Below, in pieces: positions 10,271-18,253 of a stretch of 33,434 nucleotides of DNA; the first letter of the stretch is position 1, and each line of letters opens with the position of its first letter. The notes beneath the pieces were generated by a model. That model made no database searches, was not told where the DNA came from, and saw only the letters and a list, made by a program, of their open reading frames with translations. The position numbers and the translations under genes are program-made. The DNA comes from Lachnospiraceae bacterium. GTDB lineage: Bacteria; Bacillota; Clostridia; Lachnospirales; Lachnospiraceae. The stretch is taken from assembly GCA_021200475.1 (NCBI GenBank), contig JAJQGP010000059.1, positions 1 through 33,434 on the forward strand. Reading direction: 5' to 3'.

Positions 10271-10332
10271 GTTACTGGTTATACCTGTAGGGGCAAAAAT
10301 AAGGGAAATTTGGTCAGGGTGTGACCTGTAAC
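10271..10332. repeat. Palindromic intergenic repeat, copy B
   Basis: It runs from GTTACTGGTTATACC to GGTGTGACCTGTAAC, with ends that are inverted repeats of each other. The right half CTGGTCAGGGTGTGACC-type core (here TTGGTCAGGGTGTGACC) is nearly identical to the copy at 24278-24334. It lies between divergent genes. Confidence 0.75.
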
Positions 10333-10339
10333 TAGAGTC

Positions 10340-10368
10340 TTGCGTCTTCCGCACAAATGAGTTAAGAT
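10340..10368 (+). promoter_or_regulatory. Promoter of recQ
   Basis: TTGCGT (10340-10345), 17-bp spacer, TAAGAT (10363-10368). It lies just downstream of repeat copy B and about 58 bp before the recQ start. Confidence 0.6.
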
Positions 10369-10425
10369 GGAGCATGATTATTATGCAAAATCAATGGACG
10401 TTACGGGGAAGAGAAAATATAAAAT

Positions 10426-12420
10426 ATGGACAAGTATAGCGTATTAAAAGAGACCTTCGGCTATACCTCCTTCCGTGAAGGCCAGGAGGAGCTGGTGGAT
10501 GCGATTGTCTCTGGGCGGGATGTGCTGGGAATTATGCCTACTGGCGCGGGCAAATCGCTCTGTTTCCAGATTCCGGCGTTGCTGCTCCCAGGCATCACGA
10601 TTGTGGTGTCGCCCCTGATTTCGCTTATGAAGGATCAGGTGGCGTCGCTGAACGCGGCGGGGGTGCATGCGGCGTTTATTAACAGCTCTCTCACGGAAAA
10701 TCAGTGCAGGAAGGCGCTGGAATTTGCCAGAGAGGGCCGGTATAAAATTATTTACGTGGCTCCGGAGCGGCTGATGACGGAGACTTTTTTGTCCCTGGCG
10801 GGGGCAGTGGAGATTTCGATGGTGGCGGTGGATGAGGCACACTGTATCTCGCAGTGGGGGCAGGATTTCCGACCAGGTTATCTGAAAATCGTGGATTTCG
10901 TAGATGCGCTGCCGACCCGGCCGGTGCTCAGTGCCTTTACGGCCACGGCCACAAGGACGGTGAAAGAAGACATTCAGTGTATTCTGGGTCTGGAACAGCC
11001 CCTTGTCACGGTTACGGGTTATGACCGGAAAAATCTGTATTTTTCCGTGGAGAAGCCAAAGGATAAGAAGCAGGAGCTGCTGAAATACCTGATGGGCAAT
11101 AAGGGAAAGAGCGGGATTATTTACTGCAATACCAGAAAGACCGTGGAGGAGCTTCACGGGGAGCTGGTGGAAAGCGGTTATCCGGCAACCCGTTATCATG
11201 CGGGGCTTTCTGACCTGGAGCGGAAGCAGAACCAGGAGGATTTTATTTACGACCGGAGTCCGATCATGGTGGCGACGAATGCGTTTGGAATGGGCATTGA
11301 TAAGTCGAACGTGCGGTATGTGCTTCATTATAATATGCCCAAGGATGTGGAAAGCTATTATCAGGAAGCGGGGCGCGCCGGGCGGGACGGTGAACCGGCG
11401 GAATGCATTCTCTATTACGCGGCGAAGGACGTAAAAATCAATGAGTTTCTGATTCAGCAGCAGGAAAATCCGGAGCTGGAGCGGGAGGAGCTGGAGCTTT
11501 TGCGCGAGCGGAACTACGAGCGGCTGCGGAAAATGACATTCTATTGTTTCACGAACGAGTGCCTGCGGGACTACATATTGCGCTATTTTGGCGAGTATGG
11601 CAGCAATTATTGCGGAAACTGTAAAAACTGCCTCACGGAATTTCAGGATGTGGATGTCACGGAGGAGGCAACCGTGCTTCTCGAACTGGTACGCTCCAGC
11701 CGTGAACGTTATGGGATTCAGGCAATCACGGACGCGGTTCATGGAACCGTGAACGATAGGGTGCGGCGGTTTGGGCTGGACCGGAATCCCGGATTTGGAA
11801 AGCTGAAAGAGCGGACAGTTGTGAGGATCCGGCAGATATTGAATGATCTGCTCGTGAAGGACTATCTGTCTCTTACACCGGGAGACTATCCGGTTTTGAA
11901 GCTTACGGACCAGGGCAGACGGTTTCTGGCTTTGACCAGGGAGCAGGACGAGGCGAGTCTGGCCATGGCAGGGCGGAGCGCAGTGGAGCAAAAAGGGATA
12001 TCCTTGACCGAGCGAAATTTAGCGGAGCATAACGAGATGGCTATGACAGGCCGAATTTTGGCGGAGCAAACAGGGAACGATGCAGATGGGAGCCGGATTG
12101 TACTAAAGCTTCCGAAGGAAAGAGAAAAGGAACCGAAGAAGGATCAGCCGGAGAAAAGAAAGGAAGCAGCGGAGGTAAAATATCCGCAGCTGTTTGAACT
12201 GCTGCGGCAAAAACGATATCAGATGGCGCAGGAAGCACATGTCCCGCCGTATATTATTTTTTCGGATAAAACGCTCAGGGAGATGAGTACCTGTCTGCCG
12301 CAGACAGAAAAGGAAATGCTTTCCATCAATGGCGTGGGCACCCGCAAGTATGAACAATATGGGAAGGAATTCGCGGGCGTGATTCGGGAGTATATGCGGG
12401 ACAATCAGATTAGCAAGTGA
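10426..12420 (+). CDS. recQ: ATP-dependent DNA helicase RecQ
   Basis: This is a 664-aa 3'-to-5' DNA helicase used in recombination repair and restart of stalled forks. Walker A is PTGAGKS with Lys43, and the DEAH box is at 136-139 in VDEAHCISQWG. The second RecA-like domain ends with QEAGRAGRDGEP. The zinc site follows, with Cys residues in CFTNEC and YCGNCKNC, then the RQC winged helix. An HRDC domain closes the protein (about 588-660). Between RQC and HRDC lies a charged, low-complexity spacer of about 85 residues in which a pattern like GRSAVEQKG / GRILAEQTG recurs. The ribosome binding site is weak (a GGGGAAGAG-type stretch is rather far upstream), so the start is fixed mainly by homology. 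No clear terminator follows. Confidence 0.96.
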   Translation: MDKYSVLKETFGYTSFREGQEELVDAIVSGRDVLGIMPTGAGKSLCFQIPALLLPGITIVVSPLISLMKDQVASLNAAGVHAAFINSSLTENQCRKALEFAREGRYKIIYVAPERLMTETFLSLAGAVEISMVAVDEAHCISQWGQDFRPGYLKIVDFVDALPTRPVLSAFTATATRTVKEDIQCILGLEQPLVTVTGYDRKNLYFSVEKPKDKKQELLKYLMGNKGKSGIIYCNTRKTVEELHGELVESGYPATRYHAGLSDLERKQNQEDFIYDRSPIMVATNAFGMGIDKSNVRYVLHYNMPKDVESYYQEAGRAGRDGEPAECILYYAAKDVKINEFLIQQQENPELEREELELLRERNYERLRKMTFYCFTNECLRDYILRYFGEYGSNYCGNCKNCLTEFQDVDVTEEATVLLELVRSSRERYGIQAITDAVHGTVNDRVRRFGLDRNPGFGKLKERTVVRIRQILNDLLVKDYLSLTPGDYPVLKLTDQGRRFLALTREQDEASLAMAGRSAVEQKGISLTERNLAEHNEMAMTGRILAEQTGNDADGSRIVLKLPKEREKEPKKDQPEKRKEAAEVKYPQLFELLRQKRYQMAQEAHVPPYIIFSDKTLREMSTCLPQTEKEMLSINGVGTRKYEQYGKEFAGVIREYMRDNQISK

Positions 12421-12456
12421 AAATTACCCAGGAAATTACCCGAGAAATTACCGGGA
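12421..12456 (+). repeat. Three tandem 12-bp repeats directly after recQ
   Basis: AAATTACCCAGG, AAATTACCCGAG and AAATTACCGGGA follow one another without gaps, starting right after the recQ stop codon. Confidence 0.7.
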
Positions 12457-12633
12457 TTGCTGTGATTGCGCAGGAAAATGATATTGCACAAAGATTAAGC
12501 AAATGATGCTGTAAAAAACAGGTAATGATTCGTAACTCTGTTTCGTACCTTCATAGTTACAAGACAGATAGTGATTTATGAAAATGGCAGTTTTAAATGA
12601 GAAAGAATGAGCGAAAAGAAAGACAGGGAGATT

Positions 12634-13773
12634 ATGAAAATTCAGGAGATAGCGATTGGAACGATCCGTATACCGCTGGTGACGCCGTTTCGGACGGCGC
12701 TTCGGACGGTAGACAGTATCAGTGATCTGATTGTAAAAATAACGGCGGACGACGGCAGTGTCGGTTTCGGCGAGGCGCCGCCTACCGCGGTGATTACCGG
12801 AGATACGAAGGAGTCGATCGAGGCAGCGATCCGCGGCTATCTGGCCCCGGCGGTTGTGGGGATGGAGCTTCAGAATCTGGATGAAATGATGCGGAGAATG
12901 GAGAAAGCGATTGCTAAAAATACTTCCGCGAAGGCGGCAATGGATATTGCGCTGTATGATCTGTATGCAAAGATGCTGGGAAAGCCATTGTACCGGGTGC
13001 TGGCAGAGGGGAGTTCAAATGACGCCAGTACTCAAAACGCTTCCTGCACTGGCGCGGAGCTGGAGACGGACATTACGATCAGCGTGGATGAGACGGAAAA
13101 AATGGTGAGCGACAGTTTGCGGGCAGTGGCGGATGGCTTTGGTATTCTGAAGGTAAAGGTCGGCAAAGGCGGCGAGAAGGATGTAGAGCGTGTGCGCGCG
13201 ATCCGGCGGGCGGTTGGGCCGGATGTTATTTTACGGGTCGATGCGAACCAGGGCTGGACGAAGGAGGAAGCGATCGCGACCATCCGGGCGATGGAGGACG
13301 CGGGGCTGGGCATTGAACTGGTGGAACAGCCGGTTTCCTACCATGATTTCCATGGGCTGCAGAGCGTGACGAAGGCTGTGGATACGCCGATTCTGGCCGA
13401 TGAGAGTGTGTTTTCCTATGAGGATGCCCAGCGGATTATCGAGGAACACGCGGCGGATCTGATCAATATTAAGCTGATGAAAACCGGCGGCATCCACCAG
13501 ACGCGGCGGATCTGTGATCTGGCGGATCAGTATCAGGTAAAGTGCATGGTCGGCTGTATGCTGGAAAGCAAGGTTTCCGTGAGCGCGGGCGTGCACCTGG
13601 CGGCGGCAAGAAGCTGTATCACGATGGCAGACCTGGACGGTCCGTCGCTGTGCGCAGAAGACCCGTACGAGGGCGGGCCGGTTTACCGCGGACCGAAGAT
13701 TTTCCTGAATGAAGAGAGCGGGATCGGGATTACACGGGTGCCGGTGGAATTTGCGTGTGTGGCGCGGGCATAG
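12634..13773 (+). CDS. ykfB: L-Ala-D/L-Glu epimerase (enolase superfamily)
   Basis: This 379-aa enolase-superfamily enzyme of the muconate-lactonizing group would turn L-Ala-D-Glu, released from peptidoglycan peptides, into L-Ala-L-Glu. The catalytic Lys pair LKVKVGKG, metal ligands in RVDANQGW, ELVEQPV and ILADESVF, and the second Lys in NIKLMKTGG are all present. A short Ser/Asn/Thr-rich insert follows the capping domain (AEGSSNDASTQNASC). The start at 12634 (MKIQEIAIG) is preferred because AGGGAG lies just before it and the family begins this way; ATG at 12607 would add nine charged residues. The downstream gene encodes a YkfC-like murein-peptide hydrolase, as in the ykf operon of Bacillus, which supports this substrate. 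Specificity could still be another dipeptide. Confidence 0.88.
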   Translation: MKIQEIAIGTIRIPLVTPFRTALRTVDSISDLIVKITADDGSVGFGEAPPTAVITGDTKESIEAAIRGYLAPAVVGMELQNLDEMMRRMEKAIAKNTSAKAAMDIALYDLYAKMLGKPLYRVLAEGSSNDASTQNASCTGAELETDITISVDETEKMVSDSLRAVADGFGILKVKVGKGGEKDVERVRAIRRAVGPDVILRVDANQGWTKEEAIATIRAMEDAGLGIELVEQPVSYHDFHGLQSVTKAVDTPILADESVFSYEDAQRIIEEHAADLINIKLMKTGGIHQTRRICDLADQYQVKCMVGCMLESKVSVSAGVHLAAARSCITMADLDGPSLCAEDPYEGGPVYRGPKIFLNEESGIGITRVPVEFACVARA

Positions 13774-13940
13774 TAAGGAAGAACGCACGAAACCTTGTAT
13801 TTGTGGTATCAAAATAGCGTGTATGTGAAGAAACATTGATCTTGAGCAAAGATAGGGGCAGGCGGGACAACAGTAAGAAAAACGGCGCAGTCGAAACGGT
13901 ACCAGGCGAAGATAGTTATTTTGCTGAGAGGACAGATTTT

Positions 13941-15977
13941 ATGGAAAGTAATTTAAGAATTGTAACGGATGAGAATTGTTTCCTGCGGGGCAAACCGGGG
14001 ATGGAAGCCGCGGAGCAGGCGGACGGAGCCAATCCCTGTCTGCCGGACGAAAATGACAGCGGGATTGAGGATGAGATTTTTTCCGGCTGGGCGGTTCGGG
14101 TGTTTCCGGAGACGGAGGAAAACGGATGGATCAGAGCCGAAACGCATTATGGATATTCCGGTTATGTCGCGGTGACGCAGCTGGCGCCGATCAGCAGGGA
14201 AGAGATGATTCGCAGACAGGATCGGATGCGGTTTTTCCGGATTGGCGTCCCGGCTGCGGATCTGCTTGACCGGCCGAAGGTGCAGGGACTGCCGCTGGAG
14301 CGGCTGCTGAAAAACGCGATTGTGGAAAAACTGGCGAACGCCGGGAGTGCGGATGGCTGGTGTCTGGTTCGGACGGCGGCGGGACGCGTTGGGTATGTAC
14401 ATGAAAACTATCTGCGGGAGCGCAAGGATGATGATGCGTATTTGCTATGGCTGGAAGGCGATGGCTCCATGCAGGGGACGGATGGCCTGGAAGTAGCGGC
14501 TTCGGAAGGGATTACTTTGAAGAACTTATCTGCTGAAGCGGCTGTTGAAGAAACGGGAAATGGAGCCGGGACAGATTTCTTTCGGGAGCGCTTTCTTTCG
14601 AACATTCCGGAGGAGGCGTCTTTTCGCGCGCATGTCGTAAACAGTGCCCGCGCATATCTGGGGGTACAGTACCGCTGGGGCGGAAAGTCTTCTTTGGGAC
14701 TGGATTGTTCCGGGCTTGTTTTCATGAGCTACTTGGAGAATGGCGTCCTGATCTACCGTGACGCGAAGATCGTGGAAGGATATCCGGTGAAGGAAATTTC
14801 GCGTGATCAGCTGAAACCGGGAGATCTGATCTTTTTCCCGGGGCACGTGGCAATGTATCTGGGAGAGGATCGCTATATCCATTCGACCGCGTACAAGGCG
14901 ACGCCGTATGTTACGATCAACAGCCTGAATCCTGCGGATGAGGACTATCGGGAGGATCTGGCGCATGGAATTACGGCTTGCGGGAGTGTGTTTGCGGGAT
15001 GTACAGACGCGGGGACGAAGAAGAAAAAATCGGCGGGCACAGATGGAGTGAATTGCGATGCTATCGCAGAAAAAACTGGATTAGTGGACAAAACTCCTCT
15101 CGGAGAACAGAACGGGGTAGAGGAAAATAATTTCTCTGAGAGGAATACAGAGAATGGTGAAAGCAGGCGCATGGAAGCATATTGGGAAAATCTGTGCCGC
15201 CGCCTGGAGGCACTGCCGGGCAATGTCAGTGTGGTTTACAAAAATCTGTCTGATGGCGAGACGTTTACCTATCGTCCCGAAGAGCCGCATATTGCGGCAA
15301 GTGTGATAAAAATGTTTCTGATGGCCGCTGTTTTTCAGGGCTTTAAGGATGGGGATTTTGCCCCGGAGGATCGAATTGTGGTTCGGCGTGAGGATTGTGT
15401 GCCATCCTGTGGAGTGCTGACATATTTACAGGAGGAACCGGCGGTTCGCATCCGGGATCTGGTTGAGCTGATGATCATTGTCAGCGATAATACAGCGGCA
15501 AACATTTTGTTTGATCTGGTGGGAGAGGAACGGCTGGCTCATTTCCTCCGGGAAACACTCGGGCTGGAGAAAACGGTTTTTGGCAGGAAAATGTTTGATG
15601 CCGGGCGTGCGGCGCAGGGAATTGAAAATTATGTGACGGCGGCGGACGCGGCATGGTTTCTGGAGGCGGTTTACAGAGGGGAGCTGATTTCGCCGGAGGC
15701 CTCCGCCGAGATGTATCAGATCCTTACGCACCAGAGACTGAATGGGAAAATTCCTTTTTATCTGCATACGCTACCGGATTCGCCGGTGATCGCGCACAAG
15801 ACCGGTGAGGATGACGGCACGACCCATGATGTGGCGGTGATTGAATCGCGGGACTCTTACGAGAAGCGGCAGAATGGAAGCGACGCATTTATTCTGTGTT
15901 TCCTCGGCAATGAGACGGACGTTCCGAAGTATGAGCGGCTGATAGCGGAGACGGCGCGGGATTTGTACATGATGTAA
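13941..15977 (+). CDS. YkfC-like SH3b-NlpC/P60 endopeptidase fused to a serine beta-lactamase-like domain
   Basis: This 678-aa fusion begins with two SH3b-type domains (about 1-165). An NlpC/P60 cysteine peptidase domain follows (about 235-345) with Cys256 in LDCSGL, His302 in PGHVAMY and His314 in YIHS. The order and the 12-residue His-His spacing match YkfC gamma-D-Glu-L-diamino-acid endopeptidases. A polar linker (about 346-400) leads to a class A beta-lactamase-like domain (PF13354 type) with Ser454-x-x-Lys457, SDN at 515-517 and KTG at 620-622. I see no clear Glu166-type ExxLN motif, so good beta-lactamase activity is unlikely. No signal peptide is visible, which points to cytoplasmic peptide recycling. 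The start at 13941 has GAGAGGA before it; a TTG at 13836 is a weaker option. It probably shares a transcript with the epimerase. Confidence 0.85.
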   Translation: MESNLRIVTDENCFLRGKPGMEAAEQADGANPCLPDENDSGIEDEIFSGWAVRVFPETEENGWIRAETHYGYSGYVAVTQLAPISREEMIRRQDRMRFFRIGVPAADLLDRPKVQGLPLERLLKNAIVEKLANAGSADGWCLVRTAAGRVGYVHENYLRERKDDDAYLLWLEGDGSMQGTDGLEVAASEGITLKNLSAEAAVEETGNGAGTDFFRERFLSNIPEEASFRAHVVNSARAYLGVQYRWGGKSSLGLDCSGLVFMSYLENGVLIYRDAKIVEGYPVKEISRDQLKPGDLIFFPGHVAMYLGEDRYIHSTAYKATPYVTINSLNPADEDYREDLAHGITACGSVFAGCTDAGTKKKKSAGTDGVNCDAIAEKTGLVDKTPLGEQNGVEENNFSERNTENGESRRMEAYWENLCRRLEALPGNVSVVYKNLSDGETFTYRPEEPHIAASVIKMFLMAAVFQGFKDGDFAPEDRIVVRREDCVPSCGVLTYLQEEPAVRIRDLVELMIIVSDNTAANILFDLVGEERLAHFLRETLGLEKTVFGRKMFDAGRAAQGIENYVTAADAAWFLEAVYRGELISPEASAEMYQILTHQRLNGKIPFYLHTLPDSPVIAHKTGEDDGTTHDVAVIESRDSYEKRQNGSDAFILCFLGNETDVPKYERLIAETARDLYMM

Positions 15978-15989
15978 AGGTGTTTTGCT

Positions 15990-16010
15990 GTTACTGGTCA
16001 GACCCGCACC
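15990..16010. repeat. Half-copy D of the palindromic repeat family
   Basis: GTTACTGGTCAGACC shares its first eleven bases with the left arm of copy C and also resembles the MITE end GTAACAGTTCAGAAC. No matching right arm was found. Confidence 0.5.
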
Positions 16011-16038
16011 ACGCACTTGCTGCGGGGGGGGGCGAAGT

Positions 16039-16076
16039 GAAAACATAGTGTTTTCGACTTGTTTGCCAAGAAACAA
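16039..16076. repeat. Two adjacent small inverted repeats
   Basis: GAAAACA (16039-16045) / TGTTTTC (16049-16055), then TTGTTT (16059-16064) / AAACAA (16071-16076). Neither has a T tail on the plus strand. They lie in the gap before the DUF4143 ATPase. Confidence 0.45.
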
Positions 16077-16159
16077 ATAGGGCTGGAGTATGGCATGCAC
16101 TCCGTTGAATTACTGTGTGTGAATTGAGACAGATAGATTAGACGAAAAAGAAAAAAACG

Positions 16160-16190
16160 AAAGATAGTTTAATGTAAATGAACTATCTTT
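16160..16190. promoter_or_regulatory. Perfect inverted repeat overlapping a possible promoter
   Basis: AAAGATAGTT (16160-16169) and AACTATCTTT (16181-16190) form a perfect 10-bp inverted repeat with an 11-nt centre. The right arm overlaps the -35 box of the possible promoter at 16188-16216, so it could be an operator. On the minus strand the hairpin is followed by a T run and could act as a terminator, but no minus-strand gene needs one. Confidence 0.45.
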
Positions 16191-16216
16191 ACAAAATGGA
16201 TGGGAAGTGGTAGGAT
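16188..16216 (+). promoter_or_regulatory. Possible promoter of the DUF4143 ATPase
   Basis: TTTACA (16188-16193), 17-bp spacer, TAGGAT (16211-16216). The -10 box is poor. Confidence 0.4.
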
Positions 16217-16322
16217 AATAGACGAAAAATTGATTTCCGGGTACGGGAGGCGCTACCTGAAATAGAAACAGCCTGCTTTTATAGCGACAGAAGTGCAGCG
16301 GAAAAGCAAGGGGGACAGGAAA

Positions 16323-17597
16323 ATGATCAAAAGGGAATATTATCTTTCGCGGATCCAGAATTTTTATCATTTGGATCTTATAAAGGTGATTACGGGGATT
16401 CGCAGATGCGGAAAGTCGGTTCTGCTGGCGCAGATTATGGAAGAATTGCGGGAGCAGGGGATTTCGGAAGAACAGATTCTGTATTTGAATTTTGAGGATT
16501 ATGATTATTCTTTTATCCGTTCGGGCAAAGATCTGCACGAATATGTAAAAGGGAAGATTGTTACAGAGAAAAAATATTACCTGTTTTTTGATGAAATACA
16601 GACAGTACCGGAATTTGAGCGCGTAGTGAATTCGATTCGAATGAAATTTGATACGAGTATTTTTATAACCGGGTCGAATGGAAAACTGCTGTCCGGGGAG
16701 CTGGCGACTTACCTCTCCGGCAGAACCGTGAGCTTTCGTATGTATCCTTTTTCTTTCTCCGAGGTCTGTGAAATCAGAGCACTGGATCGGGAATCTGTCA
16801 CGGATGAGGTTTTACTGGATTATATGAACTGGGGCGGGATGCCGCAGCGTTTTCAGATGGAGAACGAAGAACAGACCAAGACATTTTTGCGAGACCTGTT
16901 TGATACGATTGTTCTGCGTGATATTGTGCAGCGCAGTGGGATTAAGGATATTGATTTATTTAACCGGCTGGTCGAATATCTTGTATGTAATCCATCACAG
17001 ACTTTCTCTGTCCAGGCGGTGACAGATTTTTTTCTCAGTGAAAATCGAAAGGTATCAAGAGAGACGATTTATAATTACCTGGAATACATTACTTCATCCA
17101 TGATCATGGAGCGTGCCAGCCGTTATGATATTCGCGGCAAGCGGATTCTGACGAAAATGGATAAGTTTTATCTGACAGATATGGGACTTGGGAGAATTCG
17201 TAATTCCGGAGCGTCGCCCAAACGCGAAGCGTTTTCAAAATGCGGCGCGATCTGCCGCCGAGGGAACCGAGGGGGCGTTTCCACCTTTAAGCTGGAAATG
17301 GGTGCTATGCTGGAAAATGTGATTTACAATGAACTTTTGGTGCGCGGATACGATGTCTATGCGGGAAAGACCAGAAAGGGTGAGATTGATTTTGTTGCTG
17401 TGCAGGGGCAGCAGAAGGAATATTATCAGGTAGCCTATTATCTTTATGATCAAAAGGTGATTGACCGGGAATTTCAGGCGTTTCGTGAGATCCCCGATAA
17501 TTATCCTAAGTATGTCATTTCTTTCGACAAAATGGATTTTTCGAGGGATGGGATCATTCATAAAAATGCGATTTGCTTTCTGCTGGAATCAAAGTAA
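16323..17597 (+). CDS. AAA_14/DUF4143 ATPase with in-frame insertion
   Basis: This 424-aa protein has an AAA_14 ATPase domain (Walker A TGIRRCGKSVLL, Walker B YYLFFDEIQTV, sensor IFITGSNGKLL) followed by a DUF4143 domain with a nuclease-fold-like C-terminus (KGEIDFVAV). The family is common in anaerobes and its role is unknown. AAGGGGGAC before ATG at 16323 sets the start; an earlier in-frame start has no such site. Residues 296-321 (17208-17285) form a Gly/Arg/Cys-rich segment that interrupts the conserved DUF4143 stretch between MGLGRIRNS and FKLEMGAMLEN. The segment is coded by palindromic DNA and looks inserted. The frame is kept, so a protein may still be made. It is unrelated in detail to the ATPase at 7184-8581 although the layout is similar. 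Confidence 0.85.
   Translation: MIKREYYLSRIQNFYHLDLIKVITGIRRCGKSVLLAQIMEELREQGISEEQILYLNFEDYDYSFIRSGKDLHEYVKGKIVTEKKYYLFFDEIQTVPEFERVVNSIRMKFDTSIFITGSNGKLLSGELATYLSGRTVSFRMYPFSFSEVCEIRALDRESVTDEVLLDYMNWGGMPQRFQMENEEQTKTFLRDLFDTIVLRDIVQRSGIKDIDLFNRLVEYLVCNPSQTFSVQAVTDFFLSENRKVSRETIYNYLEYITSSMIMERASRYDIRGKRILTKMDKFYLTDMGLGRIRNSGASPKREAFSKCGAICRRGNRGGVSTFKLEMGAMLENVIYNELLVRGYDVYAGKTRKGEIDFVAVQGQQKEYYQVAYYLYDQKVIDREFQAFREIPDNYPKYVISFDKMDFSRDGIIHKNAICFLLESK
17208..17285 (+). repeat. 78-bp palindrome-rich insertion inside the DUF4143 ATPase
   Basis: Exactly 26 codons long. It contains the hairpins AAACGC (17220-17225) GAA GCGTTT (17229-17234) and GCGGC (17242-17246) / GCCGC (17254-17258). Its ends GGAGCGTCGCCC and GGGGGCGTTTCC are roughly inverted (8 of 12). 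Base composition is much more GC-rich than the surrounding gene. Confidence 0.55.
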
Positions 17598-17626
17598 CTG
17601 TGAAGCGGCAATCATCAAATTCGTCC

Positions 17627-17655
17627 TTGACAAAACAGCGGGAAATAGCTATACT
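17627..17655 (+). promoter_or_regulatory. Sigma-A promoter of the tyrS T-box operon
   Basis: TTGACA (17627-17632), 17-bp spacer, TATACT (17650-17655). Transcription should start near 17662. Confidence 0.9.
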
Positions 17656-17661
17656 TTCTCA

Positions 17662-18100
17662 AAAGCGAGGAAGGGAACAAGTAAAGAGCAGCGGAAGGTA
17701 CAGAAAGTTACCGGCAGGGGTAGCGTATATGGCTTCTGAAGCAGGAGAGAAGACTCTTGTTTTCGGATGTTGCGGTGAGACCCGATGATGAGAGGTGCAC
17801 GCGGAAGCTGTTTTTGAATACATCCCGGAGCTCCGCACCAAACGGAATTTGTACGATTGACTGGTTCTGAAAAGCAGAGCGCACGATAACTATAAAGGTG
17901 TTGGACAGTTATCCGGATTCTTAGTAGGCTGCGGCGGAGTGACATCCGTTATTTGTTGTCAGAGTATAGAGGGATGATGGATTTTCCTGTACTCAGTGAG
18001 GCGGACAGTGTGAGCTGTCTGTGAAATAAGGTGGTAACACGGGACTTACAGCTCTCGTCCTTATAAGATTGATTATAGGGATGGGGCTTTTCTTTTTGCC
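17662..18100 (+). promoter_or_regulatory. Tyrosine T-box leader of tyrS
   Basis: This leader senses uncharged tRNA-Tyr. The T-box sequence AAGGTGGTAACACGGG spans 18028-18043; its TGGT (18032-18035) matches the acceptor of a tRNA with discriminator A. In stem I, AGTA on the 5' side and GAA just before the specifier fit the specifier-loop S-turn. The specifier codon is TAC (17819-17821), which reads Tyr and agrees with the downstream gene. ATAAGG (18026-18031) can pair with CCTTAT (18059-18064) in the antiterminator, which competes with the terminator at 18049-18098. Confidence 0.92.
18049..18098 (+). terminator. Conditional terminator of the tyrS T-box
   Basis: AGCTCTCGTCC followed by TTATAA pairs with TTATAG and GGGATGGGGCT, then CTTTTCTTTTT. 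It shares CCTTAT with the antiterminator. Confidence 0.8.
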
Positions 18101-18253
18101 TTTTCCCTAAATCCGGACTATTCGGAACCAAAATCCAGCCATGTAGCGTACAAAGTTGAAGTTATTCATATGTTCCTGAAAAATCCGGAATGAAAAAAGC
18201 AGTAACTGATCGGAATGGTTACGAAAATGCAGAACGAAAGAGAGGAAAAACCA

